NCBI RefSeq assembly: GCF_036387535.1
Contig: NZ_DASVTO010000084.1
Coordinates: forward strand, 1 to 21,385
DNA: 21,385 nucleotides
From: Sphingomonas_R sp036387535
Lineage (GTDB): Bacteria > Pseudomonadota > Alphaproteobacteria > Sphingomonadales > Sphingomonadaceae
Direction: 5' to 3'
Shown here: positions 15,201 through 21,385 of the stretch, piece by piece
Position numbering within the stretch: the stretch's first letter is position 1
How the letters are laid out: each line of letters opens with the position of its first letter
Made by a program: the position numbers and the translations under genes
Notes under the pieces: generated by a model
What the model was told of the DNA's origin: nothing
Seen by the model: the letters and a program-made list of their open reading frames with translations, nothing else
Database searches by the model: none

Positions 15201-15620
15201 GACGTCGTCCGCACGCGCCATCCGGCGGGGCTGGCGTTCGTCGGGCTGCCGCAGGCATGGCTGTTCCAGATCGCGTTCGCTGTGGTCTCGCCGATCATCG
15301 ATCTCGCCTTGCTGATCAGCATCGTCGGTACCGCGCTCCGCGTCCACCAGCATGGCTGGGCCCAGACGCAGAGCGACGTGCTGCGGATGGCGGTCTACTG
15401 GCTCGCCTTCACCGCGATCGACATCCTGTGCGGCTGGATCGCTTACCGGCTGGAAAAGCGCCGCGAACGCTATCCCGCGCTGCTGCTGATCGCGCAACGC
15501 TTCGTCTATCGGCAGTTGATGTATTCGGTCGTGCTGCGCGCGGTCGCGGCGGCACTCACCGGCCCCTGGGTCGGCTGGGGCCGCATGGAACGCAGCGGCC
15601 GGGTCACCCAGCCGACCTGA
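12273..15620 (+). CDS. Trimodular GH18-like hydrolase / NodB deacetylase / GT2 glycosyltransferase
   Basis: The 1115-residue membrane protein joins three carbohydrate-active modules. A membrane anchor (about 16-41) is followed by a GH18-like domain (about 97-410) with FDLE (D207, E209) and the MAYD motif (263-266). Next is a NodB polysaccharide deacetylase domain (about 468-690) with TFDDGPD (474-480), the metal histidines of HSYTH (527-531) and RAPYF (565-569). A hydrophobic stretch (691-729) ending in RRRER leads to a GT2 domain with VSVLIPAFNE (747-756), DDGS (781-784), DAD (832-834), AEDQD (922-926) and QRFRW (960-964), the set of processive synthases. C-terminal membrane helices follow. 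The arrangement predicts synthesis in the cytosol, with export and deacetylation or trimming in the periplasm, as PgaC plus PgaB do for poly-N-acetylglucosamine. The polymer is inferred. An upstream GTG (12207) would put the leader hairpin inside the coding region and is disfavoured. Confidence 0.9.
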   Translation: MHAPIFYDPSGRRRRWSLGTLFAALLLVVAAAGIFAFTVVSVPVPRPLAFTVERPHPRPLVQQVGHLRHKVSSRLHALFGRWLPLAATGAAAPAHQTVVGFYTPWDDASRASLAAHVNELDWLVPDILSVTGRAHRLTPIADPHLDAILNGAAHRPAVLPMVQNALNGAWDGAGTAALLHDRVARTAFLTQLEPMLATRNARGVVFDLESMPTSAQPDYKAFLAEAHARFAPHGWLVTLAVPVGDADWRLADYAKIADRLFIMAYDEHWPDGAPGPIASQPWFVRQMKDAVARIGTAKAIVAIGSYAYDWTEGEHPAEALSIEEAWLAAHDSGVIPRFDRASGNSSFDYQDAGTVHHVWMLDAASAWNQLRAARAQGVAGVALWRLGTEDPGVWPALKAFPGGRIPDLRAISSSTNVDVEGNGELLRIAQVPTPGARRLAVDAQGLVRDERYDRLPLPYVVERTGDRPGLVALTFDDGPDGDWTPRLLDILKAKGVPATFFIVGENAVAHPGLLNRIVAQGSEIGNHSYTHPNLALVSPRGTRLELNATQRLVEAYTGHAMRLFRAPYFGDAEPTTRDELDPALTAQQDGYLNVGLHVDPGDWTRPGVDAIVDRTVAQVMGATADRSAQIILLHDGGGDRSQTVAALPRIIDTLRARGYRFVPVSELAGLPPAQVMPRVVGADLLAVRADVGIFLALGALGYAIKWLFFVAIALGLARALLLAGLALIARRRERALVPPAIDPARFVSVLIPAFNEARVIEASVRRVLASADVALEVIVIDDGSTDDTSAIVARAFADDPRVRLLTLVNGGKAAALNTALRTTRGEVIVALDADTQFESQTIARLARWFADPDLGAVAGNAKVGNRVNLVTRWQAVEYVTAQNLERRALAQFDAITVVPGAVGAWSRAALDDVGGYPVDTLAEDQDLTIAIQRNGWRVAYDVDAVAWTEAPESFRALSRQRFRWAFGTLQCLWKHRDVVRTRHPAGLAFVGLPQAWLFQIAFAVVSPIIDLALLISIVGTALRVHQHGWAQTQSDVLRMAVYWLAFTAIDILCGWIAYRLEKRRERYPALLLIAQRFVYRQLMYSVVLRAVAAALTGPWVGWGRMERSGRVTQPT

Positions 15621-15630
15621 TGCAATAGGC

Positions 15631-16341
15631 TCAGTCGACGCGCATCCGATAGCCATTTTCGAAATCCGCGACCAGCATCGCCGTGATCGCGTCGCCCACC
15701 ACTTCGGGCGTCTTCAACGTCGCGGCATCCTCGCCCGGAAAGGCGCGCGCGCGCATCCGGGTCGCGGTCGCGCCGGGATCGACGATCGCGGCGCGCAGCG
15801 TGCTGATCCCTGCCATCTCGTCGGCATAGGTCAGCACCAGCGTCTCCAGCGCCGCCTTGGTCGCGGCATAGCCGCCCCAATAGGCCCGCGGCCGCGCCGC
15901 GACCGACGATGTCAGCATCACCAGCCGCGCGCGGTCGCTCTGCCGCAACATCGGGTCGAACGCCGCGATCAGCGCCTGCTGCGCGGAAATGTTGAGCGTC
16001 AGCAGATTGGCTAGTTCCTTCGGGTCGATCGACGGCACCGGCGTCAGCGTGCCGAGCGTCGCGGCGTTCAGCACGAGAATGTCGAGCGCGGGCCAGCGTC
16101 CGCCGATCGCCGCCGCCAGCTTGGCGACCCCGCCGCTTTCCGCAATGTCCAGCGGGGCGATCGTAGCGCTGCCGCCCGCCGCGAAGATCCGCTCCTCGAC
16201 TTCCTCCAGCCCGCCCGCGGTGCGCGCCGTCAGGATGACGTGCGCGCCTTCGCGCGCCAGCGCTTCGGCCGTGGCCGCGCCGATCCCGCGCGACGCACCG
16301 GTGACCAGCGCCAGCCGGTTGTGAAGGGGAAGATCGGTCAT
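15631..16341 (-). CDS. Short-chain dehydrogenase/reductase (classical SDR)
   Basis: This 236-residue classical SDR oxidoreductase has the cofactor motif TGASRGIG (14-21), NAAT (92-95, the NAG motif), N117, the catalytic serine in TSSVAARP (145 or 146) and YAATK (Y158, K162). The arginine at 40 (LTAR) suggests NADP preference. The substrate is unknown. I chose the ATG at 16341 because AAGG lies about 6 bases upstream and the start is normal for the family; the frame is open 14 codons further. It is downstream of purF on the same strand, an arrangement I associate with alphaproteobacteria, with a REP-like repeat between them. It converges with the glycosyltransferase fusion, with 10 bp between stops. 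Confidence 0.9.
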   Translation of the reverse strand: MTDLPLHNRLALVTGASRGIGAATAEALAREGAHVILTARTAGGLEEVEERIFAAGGSATIAPLDIAESGGVAKLAAAIGGRWPALDILVLNAATLGTLTPVPSIDPKELANLLTLNISAQQALIAAFDPMLRQSDRARLVMLTSSVAARPRAYWGGYAATKAALETLVLTYADEMAGISTLRAAIVDPGATATRMRARAFPGEDAATLKTPEVVGDAITAMLVADFENGYRMRVD

Positions 16342-16393
16342 CACATGCCTTCTCGATCTGAACATCACCCCGACGTCCCCCACCCGTCCGCCC

Positions 16394-16450
16394 CGAGCGA
16401 AGTCGAGGGACGTGTCTCAGGCGCTTTGCAGCATGTCTCGACTTCGCTCG
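16394..16450. repeat. REP-like inverted repeat
   Basis: CGAGCGAAGTCGAG (16394-16407) and CTCGACTTCGCTCG (16437-16450) are perfect 14-base complements around a 29-base loop. The right arm is followed by ACACGAACGG. The core CTTCGCTCGACACGAACGG is of a kind scattered between genes in sphingomonads. It lies between purF and the SDR gene, where it could stabilise or end the upstream transcript. Only one copy is in the window, so its dispersed nature is from general knowledge. Confidence 0.65.
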
Positions 16451-16507
16451 ACACGAACGGGGTTCTGGCGGGTTGCTAAGGGATTCTGGAAGGTTAGGAA
16501 AATGAAG

Positions 16508-17983
16508 TCAGGCGGGAACACGCTCCGCCAGCAGCGACAATTGGTCCGCCGGCGCCACATCTTCCTGGTCGGTAAGCCGCGTCGGATAATCACCGGTGAA
16601 GCAGGCGTCGCAATATTGCGGCCGGGTTTCGTGCCGCCCCTGCTCACCCAGCGCCCGGTACATGCCGTCGACCGATACGAACGCCAGGCTGTCGGCATCG
16701 ATATGGCGTGCCATCTCCGCGACCGTCATCTGCGCGGCAAGCAGCTTGGCGCGTTCCGGCGTGTCGACACCATAATAACAGCTGTGCCGCGTCGGCGGCG
16801 ATGCGATCCGCATATGCACCTCGGTCGCGCCAGCCTCGCGCATCATCTGCACGATCTTCACGCTGGTCGTGCCCCGGACGATCGAATCGTCGATCAATAC
16901 GATCCGCTTGCCCTTGATCAGCGCGCGGTTGGCATTGTGCTTCAATTTCACGCCCAGATGGCGGACCTTGTCGCCCGGCTGGATGAAGGTGCGGCCGACA
17001 TAATGCGATCGGATGATCCCCAGCTCGAACGGAATCCCCGACTGCTGCGCATAGCCGATCGCCGCCGGCACCCCGGAATCGGGCACCGGGATCACGATGT
17101 CGGCATCCACCGGATCCTCGATCGCCAGCTGCGCGCCGATCGCCTTGCGCACCGAATAGACTGACGATCCGTCGACGATCGAATCGGGGCGGGAGAAATA
17201 GACATGCTCGAACACGCAGGGCCGCGCCGGCACCTCCGCGAACGGGCGGATCGACCGCAGTCCCTTGTCGGACACGATCACCAGCTCGCCCGGATCGATA
17301 TGGCGGATGAACTCCGCCCCGCACACGTCCAGCGCCACGGTTTCCGATGCGAAGATGTAGCTTTCGCCCAGCCGCCCCATCACCAGCGGCCGGATGCCCA
17401 GCGGATCGCGGCAGATCAGCATCCCCTCCGGCGTCATGCACACCAGCGAATAGGCGCCCTCCAGCTGCTTCAGCGCATCGATGAAGCGGTCGAGCAGCGT
17501 ACGATAGGACGACATCGCGACCAGGTGGATGATCGTTTCGGTATCGCTGGTCGACTGGAAGATCGAACCGCGCCGGACCAGATCGTGGCGCAGCTTGGCC
17601 GCATTGGAGATATTGCCGTTATGGCTGACCGCGAACCCGCCGCTGTGCAGTTCGGCAAATAGCGGCTGCACGTTGCGCAACGCGGTCTCGCCGGTGGTGG
17701 AATAGCGGACATGGCCACAGGCGGCGTCGCCCGGCAACGCGCGGATCACGTCGTCACGATCGAAATTGCCCGCGACATGGCCCATCGCGCGGTGGGTGTG
17801 GAACATGCGTCCGTCCCAGCTGGTGATGCCGGCGGCCTCCTGCCCCCGGTGCTGCAGCGCGTGCAGGCCCAGCGCGACCATGGCCGCCGCGGTGCCGTCT
17901 GCACCCCAGATGCCGAAGATGCCGCACTCCTCGCGCAGTTTGTCTCCGCTCAGGTCGGAGTCGAAGGGGTCAGTGATGATCAT
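16508..17983 (-). CDS. purF: Amidophosphoribosyltransferase
   Basis: This enzyme makes phosphoribosylamine from PRPP and glutamine, the first committed step of purine synthesis. It is 491 residues, normal length. The N-terminal nucleophile is C20 in EECGIFG, preceded by a propeptide that must be cleaved. The glutaminase domain shows HALQHRGQEAAGI, G-HVRYSTTG and SHNGNISN. The PRPP loop IVLIDDSIVRGTT is at 361-373. Cysteines C256, C402, C458 and C461 (CDAC) match the four ligands of the [4Fe-4S] cluster in Bacillus-type enzymes, so this is the oxygen-sensitive Fe-S form, unlike the E. coli one. Divergent from hisI across a short region with an inverted repeat (18019-18034). cvpA, a frequent neighbour, is not present. 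Confidence 0.97.
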   Translation of the reverse strand: MIITDPFDSDLSGDKLREECGIFGIWGADGTAAAMVALGLHALQHRGQEAAGITSWDGRMFHTHRAMGHVAGNFDRDDVIRALPGDAACGHVRYSTTGETALRNVQPLFAELHSGGFAVSHNGNISNAAKLRHDLVRRGSIFQSTSDTETIIHLVAMSSYRTLLDRFIDALKQLEGAYSLVCMTPEGMLICRDPLGIRPLVMGRLGESYIFASETVALDVCGAEFIRHIDPGELVIVSDKGLRSIRPFAEVPARPCVFEHVYFSRPDSIVDGSSVYSVRKAIGAQLAIEDPVDADIVIPVPDSGVPAAIGYAQQSGIPFELGIIRSHYVGRTFIQPGDKVRHLGVKLKHNANRALIKGKRIVLIDDSIVRGTTSVKIVQMMREAGATEVHMRIASPPTRHSCYYGVDTPERAKLLAAQMTVAEMARHIDADSLAFVSVDGMYRALGEQGRHETRPQYCDACFTGDYPTRLTDQEDVAPADQLSLLAERVPA

Positions 17984-18018
17984 GGGGTGATCCGTTACGG
18001 GGTGCGGATGCCGCCCAT

Positions 18019-18034
18019 ATAAGGGCTACCTTAT
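18019..18034. promoter_or_regulatory. Inverted repeat between purF and hisI
   Basis: ATAAGG and CCTTAT are perfect complements around GCTA in the short region between the divergent genes. One arm overlaps the purF-side sequence TTATAT, which could serve as a -10 element, so a bound regulator might block it. It could also be chance. Confidence 0.3.
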
Positions 18035-18138
18035 CATTTGTCGCCTCCCCTTTGTCGCGCGATTGTCATCGAAACCGTGATCGATCTGTCCCGGAAAATG
18101 CCATCGAATTTGCGATGCGGCGCGGCTATCGCGGCGGC

Positions 18139-18498
18139 ATGACCATCGAAACCACCGATCGCCTCGCTCCGCATTACGACGCGAACGGCCTTGTCACCGC
18201 CTTCGTCACCGATGCCGCGACCGGCGAACCGCTGATGCTCGCCCATATGAACGCCGATGCGCTGGCGGCCACGCTCGCGGGCGGCGAAGCGGTATTCTGG
18301 TCGCGGTCCCGCAACCGCCTGTGGCGCAAGGGCGAAACCTCGGGGCACGTCCTGAAAGTGGTCGAGATCCGCGTCGATTGTGATCAGGACGCGCTGTGGC
18401 TGCGCTGCGAGCCACGGGGGCCCGCCTGCCACACCGGCGCGCGCAGCTGTTTCTACCGCCGAGTCGAGGACGGACGGCTGGTCATGGTCCAGGCGTGA
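18139..18498 (+). CDS. hisI: Phosphoribosyl-AMP cyclohydrolase
   Basis: The 119-residue protein catalyses the third step of histidine synthesis, opening the purine ring of phosphoribosyl-AMP. Conserved blocks are MLAHMNADAL, VFWSRSRNRLWRKGETSGH (52-70), VDCDQDALW (D80, D82 and D84 for magnesium) and ACHTGARSCFYR (C97 and C104, with C81 as the third zinc ligand). It is the stand-alone form with no HisE domain. The ATG at 18139 gives the usual family N-terminus. In-frame ATG codons at 18115 and 18052 would add a basic, atypical extension. The ribosome site is weak in every case. It is divergent from purF, and the merR gene follows 67 bp later under its own promoter. Confidence 0.94.
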   Translation: MTIETTDRLAPHYDANGLVTAFVTDAATGEPLMLAHMNADALAATLAGGEAVFWSRSRNRLWRKGETSGHVLKVVEIRVDCDQDALWLRCEPRGPACHTGARSCFYRRVEDGRLVMVQA

Positions 18499-18533
18499 TC
18501 GCCCGCAATCGCATTGCGACGTAACGGAAACCT

Positions 18534-18565
18534 TTGACGTTGACGTGAACGTCACCCTGTCATAA
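18534..18565 (+). promoter_or_regulatory. MerR-type promoter/operator of the merR-acyl-CoA dehydrogenase operon
   Basis: TGACGTT (18535-18541) and AACGTCA (18548-18554) form a perfect 7-base inverted repeat with a 6-base spacer. It lies between a possible -35 (TTGACG, 18534-18539) and -10 (TCATAA, 18560-18565) that are 20 bases apart, longer than the usual 17. Long spacers with a dyad inside are the hallmark of MerR-controlled promoters. If this -10 is right, the ATG at 18566 is too close and translation must begin further in. Confidence 0.5.
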
Positions 18566-19009
18566 ATGATGGGCATGCTTCAGCATGCCGCCATTCACAC
18601 CCCCGACACCCACAACCGGGACAGCTTCACCATCTCCGATCTGTCGGAGGAGTTTGGCGTCACCGCGCGCGCTTTGCGTTTCTACGAGGACGAGGGATTG
18701 ATCGCGCCGCAACGGATCGGGCTGACCCGCGTCTATTCCCGACGCGATCGGGCCCGGCTGGCCTGGATCCTGCGGGGCAAGCGGGTGGGGTTCAGCCTGG
18801 CGGACATCCGCGAGATGATCGACCTCTATGATATCGGCGACGGGCGCGAGACGCAGCGTCATGTCACGATCGACAAATGTACCGCCCGCATGGAATCGCT
18901 CCGCCGGCAGCGTGAGGATATCGACGCCGCGATCCTCGAACTCGAAGTGTTCATCGCGCAGGTCGCCGCCGCCGACGAGGCCGCGCACGGGGCCGTATCG
19001 ATCAAATAA
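18566..19009 (+). CDS. MerR family transcriptional regulator, LiuR-like
   Basis: The 147-residue protein has a MerR winged-helix domain at about 21-90 (FTISDLSEEFGVTARALRFYEDEGL, then TRVYSRRDRARLAWILRGKRVGFSLADIREMIDLYD), followed by a coiled-coil dimerisation helix (about 105-140). The C-terminus lacks the cysteine cluster of metal sensors. The wording of the DNA-binding domain is close to LiuR-type regulators of branched-chain amino acid and acyl-CoA degradation. The acyl-CoA dehydrogenase 27 bp downstream on the same strand agrees. It probably represses its own operon through the palindrome at 18535-18554 and responds to an acyl-CoA, which is inference. The true start is uncertain among ATGs at 18566, 18569 and 18575; none has a clear ribosome site, and a 7-bp hairpin (18572-18589) covers the region. 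Confidence 0.87.
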   Translation: MMGMLQHAAIHTPDTHNRDSFTISDLSEEFGVTARALRFYEDEGLIAPQRIGLTRVYSRRDRARLAWILRGKRVGFSLADIREMIDLYDIGDGRETQRHVTIDKCTARMESLRRQREDIDAAILELEVFIAQVAAADEAAHGAVSIK

Positions 19010-19036
19010 GCCGTTCATTCATTCTGGGAGAGACCG

Positions 19037-20830
19037 ATGCCTACTTACACCGCGCCGGTGCGCGATACCCGCTACATCCTCGATTCGATCCTCGGCCTCG
19101 AAAATTACGGCAACCTGCCGGGCTTCGAAAATGCGACGCCCGACATGGTGGAGGCCGTGCTGACCGAAGGCGCGCGGTTCTGCGAGGAAGTGCTGTTCCC
19201 GCTCAACCAGTCCGGCGATCATGAAGGCTGCACGCGCCATTCCGACGGCAGCGTGACGACGCCCAAGGGCTTCAAGGAAGCCTATGACCAGTTCGTCGCC
19301 GGCGGCTGGGCCACGCTTGGCGGGATCGAACGCTTCGGCGGCCAGGGCCTGCCGCATGTCGTCGCCGCCGCGTTCGAGGAATATCTGATCTCCGCCAACA
19401 TGGCGTTCGGCATGTATAACGGCCTCACCATGGGCGCCACCGCCGCCATCCTCGCCAAGGGGTCGGAGGAACAGCAGCAGACCTATGTGCCCAAGATGAT
19501 CTCGGGCGAATGGGCCGGCACCATGAACCTGACCGAACCGCATTGCGGCACCGATCTCGGGCTGATCCGGACCAAGGCGGCGCGCAACGCCGACGGCAGC
19601 TTCGCGATCACCGGCACGAAGATCTTCATTTCGTCGGGCGAACATGACCTGACGTCCAACATCATCCACCTCGTCCTGGCCAAGGTCGAAGGCGCGCCGG
19701 ATAATGTGAAGGGCATTTCGCTCTTCATCGTGCCGAAGTTCCTGCTCGATGCCGATGGCAATGCCGGCGACCGCAACGGCGTGGTCTGCGGCTCGATCGA
19801 AGAGAAGATGGGCATCCACGGCAACTCGACGTGCGTCATGAATTATGACGGCGCGACCGGCTATCTGGTGGGCGAGGAGAATAAGGGCCTGGCCGCGATG
19901 TTCATCATGATGAACGCCGCCCGGCTCGGCGTGGGGCTGCAAGGTCTGTCGATCGGCGAGGTCGCCTATCAGAACGCGGTGGCCTACGCCAAGGATCGTC
20001 GCCAGGGCCGCGCGCTCACCGGTCCGGTCGATCTCGACCAGAAAGCCGACACGCTGTTCGTCCACCCCGACGTCCGCCGCATGTTGATGGATGCCAAATC
20101 CAAGCTGGAAGGCGCGCGTGCGCTGTGCCTGTGGGGCGGGTTGCAGGTCGATCTCGCCCATCGGGGCGCGACGGAGGAAGACCGCACCGCCGCCAACGAT
20201 CTCATCACGCTGCTTACCCCGGTCATCAAGGGCTATGTCACCGATCTCGGCTACGAAATCGCGACGAACGCGCAGCAGGTCTATGGCGGCCACGGCTACA
20301 TCCGCGAATGGGGGATGGAGCAATATGTCCGCGACGCCCGCATCGCGCAGATCTACGAAGGCACCAACGGCGTGCAGGCGATGGATCTGGTCGGGCGCAA
20401 GATCGGTCAGAATGGCGGCCGTGCGCTGATGGCGCTGGGACAGCTGATGGGCGCCGAACTCGCCGCCGCCAAGCAGGATCCCGCCACCGCCGACTTTGCC
20501 GGCCGGCTGGAAAAGGCGGCGGGTGACCTCCAGACCGCGTCGATGTGGCTGATGCAGAACGGCATGGCCAATCCGAACAACGCCGGCGCGGCCGCCTATC
20601 CCTACATGACGCTGATGGGAATCGTGACGCTCGGCTGGATGTGGTTGAAAATGGTGCGTGCTTCCACCGCGGCGATCGCGGCGGGTGAAGGCGACCGCAC
20701 TTTCCATGAAGCCAAGCTGGTGACGGCGCGCTATTATGGCGAACGCGTCCTGCCCGATACGGGCAGCCTGCGCCGCAAGATCGAAGGCGGGGCGGATGTG
20801 GTGATGGCATTGCCGGTGGAGGCTTTCTGA
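19037..20830 (+). CDS. Acyl-CoA dehydrogenase, large DmdC/FadE5-like type
   Basis: The 597-residue flavoprotein oxidises an acyl-CoA to the 2,3-enoyl-CoA. It has the three-part dehydrogenase core (FAD-binding MNLTEPHCGTDLG and GTKIFISSGEHD segments) and the extra C-terminal domain (about 465-595) of the large type. The likely catalytic base is E441 in IYEGTNGVQAMDL, placed as in DmdC (methylmercaptopropionyl-CoA dehydrogenase) and related enzymes. Length suits the large class; ordinary members have about 380 residues. The chain length or branching of the substrate cannot be told, and the DmdC resemblance does not prove a DMSP role. The start has GGGAGAG a few bases upstream. It is cotranscribed with the merR gene, and its stop overlaps the next start (ATGTT at 20830). 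Confidence 0.93.
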   Translation: MPTYTAPVRDTRYILDSILGLENYGNLPGFENATPDMVEAVLTEGARFCEEVLFPLNQSGDHEGCTRHSDGSVTTPKGFKEAYDQFVAGGWATLGGIERFGGQGLPHVVAAAFEEYLISANMAFGMYNGLTMGATAAILAKGSEEQQQTYVPKMISGEWAGTMNLTEPHCGTDLGLIRTKAARNADGSFAITGTKIFISSGEHDLTSNIIHLVLAKVEGAPDNVKGISLFIVPKFLLDADGNAGDRNGVVCGSIEEKMGIHGNSTCVMNYDGATGYLVGEENKGLAAMFIMMNAARLGVGLQGLSIGEVAYQNAVAYAKDRRQGRALTGPVDLDQKADTLFVHPDVRRMLMDAKSKLEGARALCLWGGLQVDLAHRGATEEDRTAANDLITLLTPVIKGYVTDLGYEIATNAQQVYGGHGYIREWGMEQYVRDARIAQIYEGTNGVQAMDLVGRKIGQNGGRALMALGQLMGAELAAAKQDPATADFAGRLEKAAGDLQTASMWLMQNGMANPNNAGAAAYPYMTLMGIVTLGWMWLKMVRASTAAIAAGEGDRTFHEAKLVTARYYGERVLPDTGSLRRKIEGGADVVMALPVEAF

Positions 20831-21318
20831 TGTTCGCAGCGGTGACGGGTTTCCTGCTGATGCTGCAACCCGTCCCCGCTGCGCCGCCTGCCTTGTCGAC
20901 CACGCCGCCTTCCGAAATTCCGGCTGCCATCGCCGCGGCCGGGCTGCCGCCGCTGGCCGGCGACGCGTTCCGCTTCACCGATGTGTCGCCCGGCGGTCGC
21001 GACGCGACGCTGTTCGATGCCCGCCGCACGGCATCTGGCACGGAACGCACGATCATCGGCCTGTCACGCACCCAGTCGGGTTGGGAAGTCACCTCGCGCG
21101 ACAGCCACCGGCTCGCGGGGGAGACGTTCGACTATCTGTCGAAGCGGATCGAAACCGCGATCGCTACGCCCCCGCCCGCCGCCGGCTCCTGCCCGGACGG
21201 ATCGGATTATCGCAGTGAACGCGCACAGGCCGGGGTGATCCGCGCGCTGGCCGGTTGCGGCGAAGGCCATCCGAACGTCATGCTCGCCCGCCTGTTCGGG
21301 GTTCGCGACACGCCCTGA
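20830..21318 (+). CDS. Small exported protein of unknown function
   Basis: The 162-residue product starts with a likely signal peptide (MFAAVTGFLLMLQPVPAA, cleavage near residue 18) followed by a proline- and alanine-rich linker to about 45. The folded part (about 46-160) has no motif I recognise. It holds two cysteines, in GSCPDG and AGCGEG, that could form a disulfide in the periplasm. The ATG overlaps the stop of the acyl-CoA dehydrogenase by one base, so it is translated from the same mRNA, but nothing in the sequence ties it to fatty-acid breakdown. Confidence 0.75.
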   Translation: MFAAVTGFLLMLQPVPAAPPALSTTPPSEIPAAIAAAGLPPLAGDAFRFTDVSPGGRDATLFDARRTASGTERTIIGLSRTQSGWEVTSRDSHRLAGETFDYLSKRIETAIATPPPAAGSCPDGSDYRSERAQAGVIRALAGCGEGHPNVMLARLFGVRDTP

Positions 21319-21345
21319 CCCGCGGCCCGGACGCATCCGCCGGCG

Positions 21346-21385
21346 CTACGCGGTCGCGGTCACGATCCACCCCGACGCATCGAAC
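21346..21385 (-). CDS. C-terminal end of a convergent gene (partial)
   Basis: On the minus strand the frame entering from the right edge reads FDASGWIVTATA and ends at TAG (21348-21346). The residues look like a normal protein end, and the codons are G/C-rich in third positions. Only 12 codons are inside the window, so this is tentative and the product cannot be named. Confidence 0.35.
   Translation of the reverse strand, partial: FDASGWIVTATA

Noticed and set aside
19019..20707. 562-codon open frame on the minus strand
   Set aside because: It is antisense to the acyl-CoA dehydrogenase and consists of H-, R- and D-rich shadow sequence.

Overview
The window is GC-rich chromosomal DNA that looks alphaproteobacterial and most like a sphingomonad. 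That reading rests on codon use strongly biased to G/C in third positions, on the gene families present (cisplatin-type ATP-dependent DNA ligase, MerR/acyl-CoA dehydrogenase pair, PRC-barrel protein behind a GGAAC-type stress promoter, purF followed by an SDR gene), and on a REP-like inverted repeat of a type I associate with sphingomonads. The organism call is inference; no rRNA gene is present.

Layout. Bases 1-138 are the end of an IS5-type insertion sequence whose transposase reads leftward out of the window. It stops 28 bp before a PRISE-type short-chain reductase (167-1228, +). A short photolyase/cryptochrome-like protein (1396-2535, -) converges on it. A 515-bp stretch (2536-3050) has no complete gene but carries a perfect palindrome and a coding-like fragment. 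Next come a CzcD-like cation efflux transporter (3051-4001, +), a PRC-barrel protein (4066-4437, -) with a probable sigma-EcfG promoter, and an exported EF-hand/OmpA protein (4532-5314, -). A plus-strand run of pirin, alpha/beta-hydrolase and ATP-dependent DNA ligase (5456-8871) follows. It converges on a glutaminyl cyclase lipoprotein (8878-9681, -) and a MAPEG protein (9756-10151, -). Divergent from these are a small membrane protein and a RarD-like EamA transporter, then tRNA-Pro(CGG) at 11487-11563 with a good sigma-70-type promoter.

After the tRNA lie about 700 bp without a convincing gene, ending in a strong hairpin just before the largest gene of the window (12273-15620, +). That gene encodes a 1115-residue membrane protein that fuses a GH18-like hydrolase, a NodB polysaccharide deacetylase and a GT2 processive glycosyltransferase. 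It looks like a one-polypeptide counterpart of PgaB plus PgaC. An SDR gene and purF (both -) follow, separated by a REP-like repeat. hisI is divergent from purF. The window closes with a MerR-family regulator, a large acyl-CoA dehydrogenase and a small exported protein (all +, probably one operon), and the last codons of a convergent gene.

Most genes are ordinary housekeeping or accessory metabolism. The parts most worth a second look are the GH18-NodB-GT2 fusion with its structured leader, the palindromic operator in front of the MerR/acyl-CoA dehydrogenase operon, the stress-type promoter of the PRC-barrel gene, the inverted repeat over the transposase start codon, and the coding-like fragment near 2.9 kb. 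I found no CRISPR array, phage module, restriction system or toxin-antitoxin pair.
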